Source of the DNA: an uncultured Gammaproteobacteria bacterium
Lineage (GTDB): Bacteria > Pseudomonadota > Gammaproteobacteria > HK1
Reading direction: 5' to 3'
Assembly (NCBI GenBank): GCA_958295835.1
Contig: OY282378.1
Span: forward strand, 5,481,694 to 5,545,693
Length of the DNA: 64,000 bases
Shown one piece after another: positions 1-9,077 of the stretch (within the stretch, counting starts at the first letter, position 1; each line of letters begins with the position of its first letter). A program made the translations under genes and the position numbers. The notes under the pieces are model-generated. The model was not told the origin of the DNA, made no database searches, and saw only the letters and a list, made by a program, of their open reading frames with translations.

Positions 1-576
1 GGCTTCCTCGGCGACTTGCCCGGTAACTTGCCCGGTGACTTCCGGGGTCACTTGGGGGGTGATCCGATCATCCCCCGACACCTCCCGGACCACCGGGTTC
101 GGACGGAACGTGACGGTGACGAATCGATCGGCCTCGAACTCCGGTTCCGGGCACTCCTGCTCCCTCGCTCCGTCCCGGATGCGCCGGATCCCCGTGCCCG
201 CTTTTTCGATGAAATCAATGCGGTGGAGCAGGTCGGCGATGAGTGGATTCCGCCGGATGCTCTTGCGCCCGAGATCGGCCAGGGTCAGGCCCTTGGGCAG
301 GCTGCCGGGGCTGATCACCTCGATCCGGTCGGCGTAGAGCTCGACGAAGACGTTGGCGTCGTCGAAGAACCAGTCGCGGTGCATGACCGCGTTGGTGATC
401 GCCTCGCGCACGGCCTCCATCGGGTACTCCGGGATGTTCTGCCGCCGCAAGCCCCCGATGCGGTAGGCGGTGCGGGTGTTGCGCTCGATGAAGCGCATGG
501 CGTCCTCGATGTCGGCCACGACCCCGCCGTCGAAGTCCTTGCGGTCCAGGATGTGGATCTTGTCGGCAGGGGTCAT
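1..576 (-). CDS. RecG/Schlafen-like ATP-binding protein, partial at left edge
   Basis: The frame is open from an ATG at 576 to the window edge (192 codons seen). The text EAVREAITNAVMHRD followed by DRIEVISPGSLPKG and GTGIRRIRD is the C-terminal GHKL-like ATP-binding half of proteins annotated as RecG-related or AlbA_2-domain putative regulators. The AlbA_2 (Schlafen) domain that normally forms the first 200 residues is absent: the protein begins in the linker just before the ATP-binding half, and nothing like AlbA_2 is readable upstream. The start overlaps the stop of the helicase-nuclease gene as ATGA, so the two are translationally coupled. The last visible residues are Thr/Val-rich repeats (ITPQVTPEVTGQVTGQV) that usually lead into a winged helix. 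Either an N-terminal truncation or a short family variant. Confidence 0.75.
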   Translation of the reverse strand, partial: MTPADKIHILDRKDFDGGVVADIEDAMRFIERNTRTAYRIGGLRRQNIPEYPMEAVREAITNAVMHRDWFFDDANVFVELYADRIEVISPGSLPKGLTLADLGRKSIRRNPLIADLLHRIDFIEKAGTGIRRIRDGAREQECPEPEFEADRFVTVTFRPNPVVREVSGDDRITPQVTPEVTGQVTGQVAEEA

Positions 577-1530
577 GCCGCCAGCGCCTCCGATTCGCCA
601 ACCTCGCCGATGACACCCTCCGCCCGGCACAGCGTCCGCAGATCGCATTCCCGGCAGATCGCCGCTTCGGGCGGCGTCGTGACCGCGAACTCTCCCGCCC
701 GGATGCGGCCCACCGTCGCGTCGAAGTGCCGGCCCGCCTCGTCCACCCGCTCCGGGCGATACGGCAGGGTCATCAGCGCATCCTCCTTGCGCGCCTCCGA
801 GGTCCAGTATAGAAGCAGCCGGTCCACGTGCCGACCGTGCCGGCGTTCCAGGATGTGCGCGTAGGTGCAGAGCTGCCGTTCGTAGGCCGCGATCAGGGCG
901 GGACTGTGCTTCGGGCGCGGCGAGGTCTTGAAGTCGAGCAGCTCCAGCTTGCCGTCCCCGCCGAGCAGCAGGTCCACCTTGCCGGCGAGAATGTAGTCGT
1001 CCTTCTCCAGCGATACGTCCACCTCCGTTTCGATGATCCGGTGCATCTCCTCCCGGTTCTGGCGGAAGTAGTTGACCACCTGCGTGAAGGCCGATTCCTT
1101 CGCCCGGTCGCCGATGGGGCGCACGTCGGAGAGGCACAGGAAGCGAAAGGTCCGCTCGAACAGCTCCCGGATGCGCGGCTCGTCCAGCGTATGGAGCCGG
1201 CCGTCGAGGGCGATCCGGTGGACCTCCTCAATGGACTGGTGCACGAGCAGGCCGAAGAAGATCACCGCCGATCGGGAGGGTGTGAAATCGTACTCGCGGA
1301 AGAACTGATACTGGCGCGGGCAGGTTTCGTAGATCTTGAGGTCCCCGGTGAAGCTGTAGGTCTTCTTGACCGGCAGGCGCTCATGCGGCTCGAAGCGTTG
1401 CGCCGCGAGCAGCTCCTTCCTGACGTAGGGCCACTGGGGAAGTCCCTGCCAGATGGGCGCGAAGTGGGCCTTGGGTTGCTCGTGGGCGGTGAGCACCAGC
1501 ACCTTCTGCGGCCTTGAAAACGCCACGTAA

Positions 1531-3191
1531 CCTGATTGTTGCATAAACGTGCGACAAATATAGTCAAGCGACGGCGTTCAGTGTTGCGAGAGCCTGCCGG
1601 AGTTCTCTTTCGAGCCTTTCGTTGCTGTTCATGGAGAGGACCAATTTGCCGGCGGGGCGAATCATGCGCCCGGCGCGTTGGATGAGGGTACGGCGAAGGG
1701 TCCCAATCTCCCGGAAACACCACAGCGCGGCGCGCTTTGCGGTGGTGCCACGGGCGCGAGGGTCGAGTTGGATCTGCAACTCGCGGGTGAGGTTGTGAGC
1801 AACAATACCGGCGAACATATACAGTTGGTTGCCGACCCGGTTCTTGACCGGGACGTAATCCATCTGGCAATGCGTCTTGAGTTCGGCGAAGATGCTCTCC
1901 TGCGAACCGCGGCCTTCGTGGAAGGCGACGACCCTGCGCGGGCTTATTCGTTTGTTGGTGACGATGACCTTGAATTCGTACCCGTATTCGGTGGGCTGGA
2001 ACAGGTCGAGTTGAATCGGCAGCTTGTGTTGGCACCTGACCTGCTTTCTGATGAAGATGAAGCGATAGCGGGTGTTCCATGACTTCGGCTTCCAGCGGGT
2101 CTCGAAGTAATCGAGCCCGGTCGCCATTGGGCGCCATCGTTTTCTGCCTTCGACCAGCCCTTTGAGGGCGGCAAAGCGCTCGAAAGGCACCGAGATGGTG
2201 AATTCGACCCCCGACGAATGGAGTCGTTCAGCGATGGTTTCGTTGAAAAATGCGCTGTCGATGCGAGTCTCTACCTTTGTGTGGGGAAGGCACGAGCGCA
2301 CGTGGCTGATACAGTGGCCGATGAAGGTGTCGGCCCCGTTGGAGTCGTGTACGTTTCCAGGACGATGGTGAACGTCGAGGACCTGGTCGGTCTGGGCGAC
2401 AGTACAAAAGAGGGGGTAGTAGCTGCGCGCGCCCTTCTTTTTCTTGTTGAAGCCCACTGCCGTCCCTTCGGCATGACGCCCGGTGCTCAACACCGACCCG
2501 TCGTAATCGAGCGTCACTCTCGGAAACCCCTCGACCACCAAACGCTCCATGACCAGATGTCTCGATTCACTTCGTACTTTGGCGACACTTTGTTCATCTG
2601 CACTGGCGAGCGACCGGCTGAGCGTGGACACGTCCGGCAACCGCTTCAGACCGAGAATCCGTTTGACCATCTCGTCATCACGGTAGTACTCCACGTCGCG
2701 CAGCCGCCGGTGTCCGATAATCAGGTGCACGACCAGCAGCATCATGACCACGTGATGACCGTAAATCGGATTGGCCTTCAGGTGGCGGAAACATCGCCAC
2801 AACCGTTCTTTGATGCCGATGAGAGAGAAGAGGTGTTGAAAGACGATGAGTCCCGAATACGATGTCAGGCTCTGCGATTCGAATCGGATGTCGAGGCCCA
2901 GCTTGGCTTTACCTCGAACGTCGGCTCGGCTATGCTTCATCTTCGTGGTCTCCGTTTCGCTTGGTACGTTGTTTTGAGAGACAACTATTGTACCAGCTTC
3001 GGAGACTACGTTTCTCTCTATTACATTCGTTTCACAAATGACTCCGTACGACCTTGCACAAGATTCAAGAATATCGCGTGTGGCTTATCCTCACTGGCAG
3101 TGAACTTGAGCCACACGCTGTTTCGGTCTGAAAACCCCGTGTTTTGTGCAGCGAACGCATGTATGGGTGGAAATTTTATGCAACTGGCAGG
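1531..3191 (-). mobile_element. IS1380-family insertion sequence, complete, 1661 bp
   Basis: The left end reads CCTGATTGTTGCATAAA (1531-1547). The right end, read inwards, is CCTGCCAGTTGCATAAA (3191-3175), giving 14 of 17 matching terminal inverted repeat positions. Both sides are flanked by GTAA (1527-1530 and 3192-3195), a 4-bp target duplication as expected for the IS1380 family. One transposase gene fills the element. The base composition is clearly more AT-rich than the neighbouring DNA. Confidence 0.95.
1564..2940 (-). CDS. IS1380-family DDE transposase
   Basis: A 458-residue protein, the normal length for this family, that catalyses transposition of the element. Visible features are the N-terminal MLLVVHLIIGHRRLRDVEYYRDD segment shared by IS1380/IS4-group enzymes, a first catalytic Asp in RVTLDYDGSVLSTG, a second in VETRIDSAFFNE, and the late Glu region HEGRGSQESIFAELKTH. 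The C-terminus (FAGIVAHNLTRELQIQ) is also typical. The frame is intact, so the element may be active. The gene lies 33 bp from the 1531 end and about 250 bp from the 3191 end, so 3191 is its upstream end and holds the promoter region. Confidence 0.95.
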   Translation of the reverse strand: MKHSRADVRGKAKLGLDIRFESQSLTSYSGLIVFQHLFSLIGIKERLWRCFRHLKANPIYGHHVVMMLLVVHLIIGHRRLRDVEYYRDDEMVKRILGLKRLPDVSTLSRSLASADEQSVAKVRSESRHLVMERLVVEGFPRVTLDYDGSVLSTGRHAEGTAVGFNKKKKGARSYYPLFCTVAQTDQVLDVHHRPGNVHDSNGADTFIGHCISHVRSCLPHTKVETRIDSAFFNETIAERLHSSGVEFTISVPFERFAALKGLVEGRKRWRPMATGLDYFETRWKPKSWNTRYRFIFIRKQVRCQHKLPIQLDLFQPTEYGYEFKVIVTNKRISPRRVVAFHEGRGSQESIFAELKTHCQMDYVPVKNRVGNQLYMFAGIVAHNLTRELQIQLDPRARGTTAKRAALWCFREIGTLRRTLIQRAGRMIRPAGKLVLSMNSNERLERELRQALATLNAVA

Positions 3192-5110
3192 GTAATGCAG
3201 GCGCATCCGGTCGAAGAGGGTAATGCGGCTCTCGGGCTCGAACGGCGGCCGGCCGTAGAACGGGCCAAGGTCCCGGTCGATCCGCTTGGGGCTGGCCAAT
3301 TGCGTGGAGAGCGAGCCGACCACAACCACCGGGAATTCGAGCCCCTTGGCCTGGTGGATGGTCATCACCTGCACGTGGCCCCGGGGGAAGGGTCGGTCCG
3401 GGTCCTCGTATTCGTTGATGCCGCCATCGTGGAGGAGGCGCAGGAAGCTCGCGAAGAAGTGAAAGCGGAGGTATTCGCGGTTCCCGTGGGTGACCACCGG
3501 GTAATGATAGTAGGTCTGAAAGACGTTCAGGAGCTGGGAGAAGATGGCGAGGTTGCGGGCCGTGTTCTCGTCCCGGACGGCGCTCCGGAACGGCTCCAGG
3601 GCGAGCAGCCGGTAGAAGTAGTCGGCGGGGCGGAGATCGAGCGCCTCGCCCTCCCGCAGGGCGGCGATCTCCCCCGTCCAACGCTGGAGCGCGCGGGCGA
3701 GAGGATGCGGCGATGCGAAGCTCCGGCCGAGCCGGATCAGGGCGTCGTCCACGTAGCCCGCCAACTCCGCCACCGCGCCGCCGACTTCTCCGCGTCCGCT
3801 GCCGTGCCAGCCGAACAGCACCGCGTAGCAGGCGACCAGGTAGCGAATCTCGGTCATCTCGAAGAAGGACCGGGAGCGGGGGCAGAACGCGGGGATGCCC
3901 TTGGCGTCGAGCGCCGCCAGGTAGGGGCCGCTGTGGTCTTCGCGGACGCTGTGCAGCAGGAGCGCCACTTGGTGGTAGTCCGCGATAACCCCGTTCTCCT
4001 TCAGGAACGCCACGAGGTCGGCGAAACGGCCGGCCTCGTCACCGCGGTTGCGGCCCCAGATGCCGATGACCGCGGGGTAATCGGGATGCGTTCCCTTCGG
4101 GTCCGCGGCGATGGTCTTGTCGTGGCGGAACGAGCCGCCTTCCCGGCCGGACCAGTCGGCCGAGGTCATCCAGCGGTCGTAACGCTCCACGATCGCCCGG
4201 TGCGAGCGGTAGTTGGTGGTCAGCTTGACGGTCGTGCAGCCTGCCACCCGCCGCGGGAACTCCAGGATGTTGCGCACCGTCGCGCCCCTGAAGCGGTAGA
4301 GGCTCTGATCCTCGTCGCCCACCACGCACAGGTTCCGGTCCGCTCCCGCCAGCTTCAGAAGAAGCTGCTCCTGGATGTGGTTGGTGTCCTGGTACTCGTC
4401 CACCAGCAGGTAGCGCGGGCGGGGGGACACGGCGTCCGCGTTCGCGGGGTCGTCGAGCATGTCGTACACGAGCCGCTGAAGGTGCGCGAAGTCCACCCGG
4501 TTGGTGTTCAACAATGCCTGTTCGTAGCGTTGGCAGGCAGAGCCGATGGCTCCAAGGAACGCATCGCCGCAAGCCGCCAGCCGGCGGGGGTCGACGAGCT
4601 CCTCCGTGATCTTGTCGAAGTAGCCGCGCGCGCCCTCGATGGCGGTCCAGCGCGTCTTCCAGCGGGTGAGAAACAGGTCGTCGTCGGGCGGGCCGACGAT
4701 CTCGTCGAAGTGCTCGAAGAGGAAGAGAAGCTGCGTCAGCTCGTCCAGGGTCTGGTAGTTATGTCCGAGCGCCGTCCGGTGCCGGTGCCGGGTGAGCACC
4801 CGGTTGCAGAAGCCGTGGATGGTCGAGACCGTCAGCTCGGAGAGGTCGCCGGCATAACCCACCTTGCGGGCCGCTGCGGCCAACCGGTCGCGCATCTCGA
4901 AGGCGGCCTTCCCGGTGAAGGTGCAGAGCACGATTTCCCCTGGCTCGGCCTTTTCCAGCAGCAGGAGGTTCAAGGCCCGCAGGACGATGCCGTGGGTCTT
5001 GCCGGACCCCGGCCCCGCGATCACCAGCAGCGGCCCGTCGAGATGGCCGACGACCGCGCGCTGGCTCCCGGTGAGCTCCGGGTAGTGTTTCAGGATGGCG
5101 GGCGCGACGC

Positions 5111-5197
5111 TCACCACAATCCTGCCCTTCGGAAGTGGTCCGCTTGCGGGCGAGGCGTCCGCGTTCCCAGGGCGGGGATGGCGGGCGCGACGGTCAC
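5111..5197 (-). other. Coupled mini-ORF between radC and the helicase gene
   Basis: GTG 5197 overlaps the radC stop (GTGA). The frame runs 28 codons and its TGA overlaps GTG 5114 of the helicase (GTGA again). Its first codons (V T V A P A I) copy the helicase start (V S V A P A I), and its end copies the radC 3' end, so it arose by tandem duplication of the radC/helicase junction with 83-bp spacing. The middle holds a palindromic GC-rich piece like that at 18257-18296. Coupling is visible in the sequence; expression is inference. Confidence 0.55.
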
Positions 5198-5877
5198 AAC
5201 AGCCCCGCCTTCCGGAAGCTGAAGGTCTCCTCCGGGGACACGATCAGGTGATCGACCACCCGGAGGCCGATGGTCTCGGCCGCCAGCACGATGGCCCGCG
5301 TGAGCACCTTGTCGTGCTCGCTCGGCGCGACGTTGCCGTTCGGATGGTTGTGCGCGAGCACCAGCCCCGCCGCCTGGCGCCTGAGTGCGGCTTCCACCAC
5401 GCGGCGGGGATACACCGCCGCACGGTCGATCGTGCCCTCCTGCAACGTCTCGACGCCGTTGCGGAGCAGCCGGTACGCGGAATCCAGGTACGCGACGGCG
5501 AACACCTCGTGCCCGAGGGCGCCGATCCGCATCCGCCAGAAGTCGCCGAGCCGCTGCGGGTCGCGAAGCACCTCGGTTCCCTCCGACGCTTGCTGCAAGT
5601 AGAGCGTCGCCGATTCGCGGATGACTTGCAGGGAAACCGCGGCGACCTCGCCGACGCCGGTTGCCGACCGTAGCTCCACAAGCGGCGCGTCCAGCACCCC
5701 CCGCAGGCTGCCGAAGCGCTCGAGCAGCGCCTTGGCGGGCTGCTTCACGTCCGAGCGGGGGATGGCCAGGGTCAGCAGCAGCTCGATGACCTCGTGCTCC
5801 GCGAACCCCGCCAGGCCGCTCTTGAGGAAGCGTTCGCGGAGACGCTTGCGGTGTCCGTGGTAGTGCGGCCGTTCCAT
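5194..5877 (-). CDS. radC: RadC/JAB-domain DNA repair-family protein
   Basis: A 227-residue protein of normal length. An N-terminal helix-hairpin-helix region (RLRERFLKSG, LLTLAIPRSDVKQPAKALLERFGSL, then LRSATGVGEVAA) is followed by the MPN/JAMM-like domain with LAHNHPNGNVAPSEHD, which contains the HxH, S and D metal-binding set. The biochemical role of RadC is not settled; family members are common in mobile and defence regions. The ATG at 5877 gives the expected N-terminus (MERPHYHGHRKRLRERF). It is followed by a mini-ORF and the helicase-nuclease gene, suggesting that these formed one transcriptional unit before the IS insertion. Confidence 0.92.
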   Translation of the reverse strand: MERPHYHGHRKRLRERFLKSGLAGFAEHEVIELLLTLAIPRSDVKQPAKALLERFGSLRGVLDAPLVELRSATGVGEVAAVSLQVIRESATLYLQQASEGTEVLRDPQRLGDFWRMRIGALGHEVFAVAYLDSAYRLLRNGVETLQEGTIDRAAVYPRRVVEAALRRQAAGLVLAHNHPNGNVAPSEHDKVLTRAIVLAAETIGLRVVDHLIVSPEETFSFRKAGLL

Positions 5878-5921
5878 CGTTCGGTCATCGAGACACTTCA
5901 GGCAACTCCAGTACCAACCGG

Positions 5922-6542
5922 CTACAGCGTCGGCGACCGGACCCGCGCTACCCCCGCCTCGGCCATCTGCGTCCAGGCCACGTCCAGCGAGCCCTCCAGA
6001 TCGATCCCTCGGCAGGCGTCCTCGACGACCGCGCTCTCGAAGCCTTCCCGGGCGCCGTCGATCGCGGACCAGGCGACGCAGAAGTCGGTGGCGAGGCCGG
6101 CGAAGAACAGGCGCGAGATGCCCCGGCTGCGCAGGTAACCGGCGAGGCCGGTCGGGGTGCCGCGGTCGTTCTCGTAGAACGCGGAGTAGGAGTCGATCCC
6201 GCGCCGGAAGCCCTTGCGCAGCACCAGGTCCGCGCCATCGGTCTCCAGATCCCGGTGGAAGGCGGCCCCGGCCGTGCCCTGGACGCAGTGGTCGGGCCAC
6301 AGCACCTGCTCGCCGTAGGTGAGGGTGGTGGTCTCGAACGGCGCCTTCCCCTCGTGGCTCGACGCGAACGAGAGATGGCCGGGCGGATGCCAGTCCTGGG
6401 TCAGGATGCGGGCGGGGAAGCGGGGCGCGATCGCGTTGATCACCGCCACCACCGCGTCGCCGTCCGGCACTTCGAGCGCACCTCCCGGACAGAAATCGTT
6501 CTGGACGTCGATGACCACCAGTGCGGCATTTTCAAGCGTCAC
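5922..6542 (-). CDS. pncA: Nicotinamidase / isochorismatase-family amidohydrolase
   Basis: A 206-residue cytoplasmic enzyme expected to hydrolyse nicotinamide to nicotinate for NAD salvage. Catalytic residues are visible: Asp in VVIDVQNDFCPGGAL, Lys in LVLRKGF and the nucleophilic Cys in GLATDFCVAWSAIDG. The metal-site pattern TQDWHPPGHLSFAS is the PncA hallmark that separates it from general isochorismatases. GTG 6542 is chosen because a strong GGGAGG lies about 8 bases upstream and the conserved text starts a few residues later; longer in-frame starts lack conservation. It sits 44 bp before radC on the same strand. Confidence 0.92.
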   Translation of the reverse strand: MTLENAALVVIDVQNDFCPGGALEVPDGDAVVAVINAIAPRFPARILTQDWHPPGHLSFASSHEGKAPFETTTLTYGEQVLWPDHCVQGTAGAAFHRDLETDGADLVLRKGFRRGIDSYSAFYENDRGTPTGLAGYLRSRGISRLFFAGLATDFCVAWSAIDGAREGFESAVVEDACRGIDLEGSLDVAWTQMAEAGVARVRSPTL

Positions 6543-6724
6543 GGTTTTATCCTCCCTCTGAAATTCACCGGCACTCGAGGTCCGGCGACCGGATTGTCTC
6601 ATCGCCCGAACCAGCGGCGCGTCGTCCGGCGGCGATCCCCGGCGCGGGCTCCAGTGGCTTCGCCGGGCGCAATCGTCCCCCGTGGCCCGACGGAAAGCGG
6701 TTCTCCGGATCGGTCCCGGCGGCT

Positions 6725-8644
6725 TCACTGCCAACGATCGTCCCCCGTGGCCCCTCGAAGCGCGGCGGTGGCGGCGGGGTCGACCTTGTCGGGATCGGCA
6801 CGAACGGTGGAACCAGCGTCCCGAAGCGCGGCGGTGGGGTCGGGAGCGGCCTCGCCGGGATCAGCGCGGGCGACAGAACCAGCGTCCCGAAACGCGGCGG
6901 TGGCGGCGAGGTCGGCCTCGCCCGTCTCCGGCGAGAGGCGGACCAGGAACCGTTCGCGCGCCTGCTCGCCCGTGTAATACCCGCGCCGCACGTCCCGCGC
7001 GACCCGCTCCGGCGGGCGGGCGGCGGCCGGGCCGTAGCCGCCTCCGCCGGGCGTGCGCACCTCCACGGTGTCTCCCGGGCGCAGCACGATCCCCTGGTCC
7101 TTCGAGCGGTGGGGCGGGTGGTACGGGACGCCGCCGCGGGTGACGGTGACCACGTTCACCCCGCCGTCCTCGCCGCCGAGCGCCCCCAGCGGACCGGTGC
7201 GGCCATGGTCCATCACGAAGGAGGCATTGGCCGTCCCGCGCCGCAGCTTCACCCGGTAACGCAGCCCGAAGCCGCCGCGATGCTCGCCCGCGCCGCCGGA
7301 CCCCTCATGGAGCGTGTACTCCTCGAACAGCACCGGGTAGTGCTGCTCGAAGACCTCCACCGGCGTGGACTTCGAGATGCCGATGGTGGAGCACCCGTTC
7401 GAGATCCCGTCGCCCGCCGGCGAGCCACCGTAGCCGCCGCCGGAGATCACGTACATCACGTAGGCCCGGTCCCGCTCCGGGTCGTGCCCGCCGAGCGCGA
7501 AGTTGCCGCTGGTGCCGGCGGGGGCGCCGAAGAGCCGCTCCGGGATGGCGGGGGTGAGGGCGTTGAACACCGCCTCGGCGATGCGCTGGCTCACCTCCGC
7601 CGCGCAGCCGGAGACCGGACGCGGGTAGCGCGCGTAGAGGAAGGTGCCCTCCGGGTCGGCCACGTGCAGCGGCGCGAACGTCCCCGCGTTGATCGGTACC
7701 TCCGGGAAGATGTGTTTCATCGCCAGATAGATCGAGGAGCGGGTGGTGGCGATGACGCTGTTCATCGGCCCGGCACAGGGCGGGCTGGACCCAGACATGT
7801 CGAAGAACAGGTCCGTGCCCCGCTTCTCGATGCGCATCTCGATGGTCAGGGGTTCGTCGACCACGCCGTCGGAGTCCACCCAGGCCCGGCCGTGGTAGCG
7901 CCCGTCGGGGATGGTGGCGATGCGCGCGCGCATCTGCCGCTCCGCCCGCACCTTGAGCTCTTCGATGCCGGCTTCGACGGTGTCGCGGCCGTAGCGGTCG
8001 AGCAGGGCGGTCAGGCGGCGCTCGCCGGCGGCCAGCGCGGCGGCCTGCGCCTTGATGTCCCCGATGCGCTGATCCGCGATGCGGATGTTGGACAGGATGA
8101 TGGAGAGGATCTCCTCGTCCATCTCGCCGCGCTTGAAGAGCTTGACCGGCGGCAGCCGCAGCCCCTCCTGCTCCACCTCGGTGGCGTTGGCCGAGAAACC
8201 GCCGGGCACCATCCCGCCGGTGTCCGGCCAGTGGCCGGTGTTGGCGAGCCAGGCGAACAGCTCGCCCCGGTAGAAGTACGGCTTCACGAAGCGCACGTCC
8301 ATCAGGTGGGTGCCGCCGAGGTAGGGGTCGTTGACGATGTAGAGGTCGCCCGGGGCGAGATCGCGGGCGCGCTCGATCACCGCCCGGGTGCCGAACTGCA
8401 TGGTGCCGACGAACACCGGCAGGCCCAGCTCGCCCTGCGCGATCAGCGCGCCGGTGTCGCGGTGGTAGATGCCGTCGGAGCGGTCCAGGGCCTCGGAGAT
8501 CACCGGGCTGAACGCGGCGCGCACGAAGGTCAGGTCCATCTCGTTGCAGACCTGTTGCAGGCCGTTCCCGATCACCGCGAGGGTGATCGGATCGAGATGG
8601 GCGGCGGGGGAGGGGGCGTCGGTCGTGTCGGCAGGGTCGTTCAT
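6725..8644 (-). CDS. hyuB: Hydantoinase B / oxoprolinase family protein
   Basis: A 639-residue protein matching the HyuB family (N-methylhydantoinase B, B half of 5-oxoprolinase), which with HyuA makes an ATP-dependent ring-opening amidohydrolase. Recognisable segments: MDLTFVRAAFSPVISEALDRSDGI near the start, DLYIVNDPYLGGTHLMDVR, DMSGSSPPCAGPMNS, SPAGDGISNG, and RTPGGGGYGP near the end. No hyuA is in the window, so the partner is encoded elsewhere or missing. The last 60 residues are an Ala/Asp/Arg-rich tail built from three 22-residue repeats (66-bp DNA period, 6761-6905) absent from typical members. ATG 8644 fits the family start, and a mini-ORF overlaps it. Confidence 0.9.
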   Translation of the reverse strand: MNDPADTTDAPSPAAHLDPITLAVIGNGLQQVCNEMDLTFVRAAFSPVISEALDRSDGIYHRDTGALIAQGELGLPVFVGTMQFGTRAVIERARDLAPGDLYIVNDPYLGGTHLMDVRFVKPYFYRGELFAWLANTGHWPDTGGMVPGGFSANATEVEQEGLRLPPVKLFKRGEMDEEILSIILSNIRIADQRIGDIKAQAAALAAGERRLTALLDRYGRDTVEAGIEELKVRAERQMRARIATIPDGRYHGRAWVDSDGVVDEPLTIEMRIEKRGTDLFFDMSGSSPPCAGPMNSVIATTRSSIYLAMKHIFPEVPINAGTFAPLHVADPEGTFLYARYPRPVSGCAAEVSQRIAEAVFNALTPAIPERLFGAPAGTSGNFALGGHDPERDRAYVMYVISGGGYGGSPAGDGISNGCSTIGISKSTPVEVFEQHYPVLFEEYTLHEGSGGAGEHRGGFGLRYRVKLRRGTANASFVMDHGRTGPLGALGGEDGGVNVVTVTRGGVPYHPPHRSKDQGIVLRPGDTVEVRTPGGGGYGPAAARPPERVARDVRRGYYTGEQARERFLVRLSPETGEADLAATAAFRDAGSVARADPGEAAPDPTAALRDAGSTVRADPDKVDPAATAALRGATGDDRWQ

Positions 8645-8657
8645 GGCGCTCGTCCTG
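8627..8657. repeat. Direct repeat, left copy (hyuB start)
   Basis: These 31 bp over the hyuB start codon recur at 11851-11881 with one mismatch, in the same orientation. The two copies bracket the methyltransferase, endonuclease and EEP genes. Confidence 0.8.
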
Positions 8658-8718
8658 CGCGAGTCCGGCGGCGAGATCCGGTGAGATTCACTGCGTCGGA
8701 GCGCGAGCGGTCGTTCAT
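8641..8718 (-). other. Coupled mini-ORF before hyuB (25 aa)
   Basis: ATG 8718 opens 25 codons and a TGA that overlaps the hyuB ATG (ATGA, 8641-8644). The peptide starts M N D like HyuB, and the DNA around both ATGs matches (TCGTTCATG then similar bases on the plus strand), so this is a 74-bp-spaced duplicate of the hyuB start. Confidence 0.5.
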
Positions 8719-9041
8719 GACGATCATCCTGCACGATCCTGGCGACGGATGCGGAACGTCCATCGGCACTCAGCTCTTTGCAGCGCTGATCTCGCCCGGA
8801 GGGCCGGCGGGATGATAAGCGGAATGTTCAGCCGGAGGCGATCCGGCGGCATTTTCCGACCGGATCATCCGTCGATGTCGCGACGGCGTTGCAGGTGGCG
8901 TGGACTGCCGCCGGCGTTTTCCGACAGGCCCCGAGCCGATTTTCTACCGGCGGCTTCCGTCGGCCCGCCATGAGATCGATCTGCAAGGTCCTGTCGTGAG
9001 CACGCGCGGCTGCTGGAACGGTTGTCCGCATGTCATCGGAC

Positions 9042-9070
9042 TTGACGTAAGACGTCCGGACGTCTTAGCT
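9042..9070 (+). promoter_or_regulatory. Perfect 20-bp palindrome in the methyltransferase promoter region
   Basis: TAAGACGTCCGGACGTCTTA occupies 9048-9067, directly after TTGACG (9042-9047), a plausible -35, and 10 bp before the methyltransferase ATG at 9078. The -10 would be weak. A palindrome here could be an operator for autoregulation, for instance by the winged-helix N-terminus of the methyltransferase, or a cluster of methylation sites (it contains GACGTC twice). The rest of the 8719-9077 stretch shows no gene. Confidence 0.6.
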
Positions 9071-9077
9071 TGCACCC

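Larger units (their letters stand above)
573..5114 (-). pseudogene. UvrD/RecB-type helicase with C-terminal Cas4-like nuclease, split by an IS element
   Basis: Removing 1531..3191 and one GTAA copy joins two frames exactly into one protein of about 958 residues. The N-terminal part (5114 to 3192) has the superfamily I motifs: Walker A AGPGSGKT, TFTGKAAFEMR, DEYQDTN, VGDEDQSLYRFRG, NYRS, and TIHQAKGLEFPVVVV. The rejoined sequence RMRLHYVAFSRPQKVLVL is motif VI, and the insertion falls inside it after HY. The C-terminal part has a PD-(D/E)xK nuclease core (GKVDLLL then LELLDFKT) and a four-cysteine set (ETC, then CRECDLRTLC) like the Fe-S staple of AddB/Cas4. As it stands the first half runs into the IS and stops at 3021. 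The second half could start from an ATG in the IS end (MQQSG) and encode the nuclease alone. The start chosen is GTG 5114, which overlaps the preceding mini-ORF stop; GTG 5117 is also possible. Confidence 0.9.
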
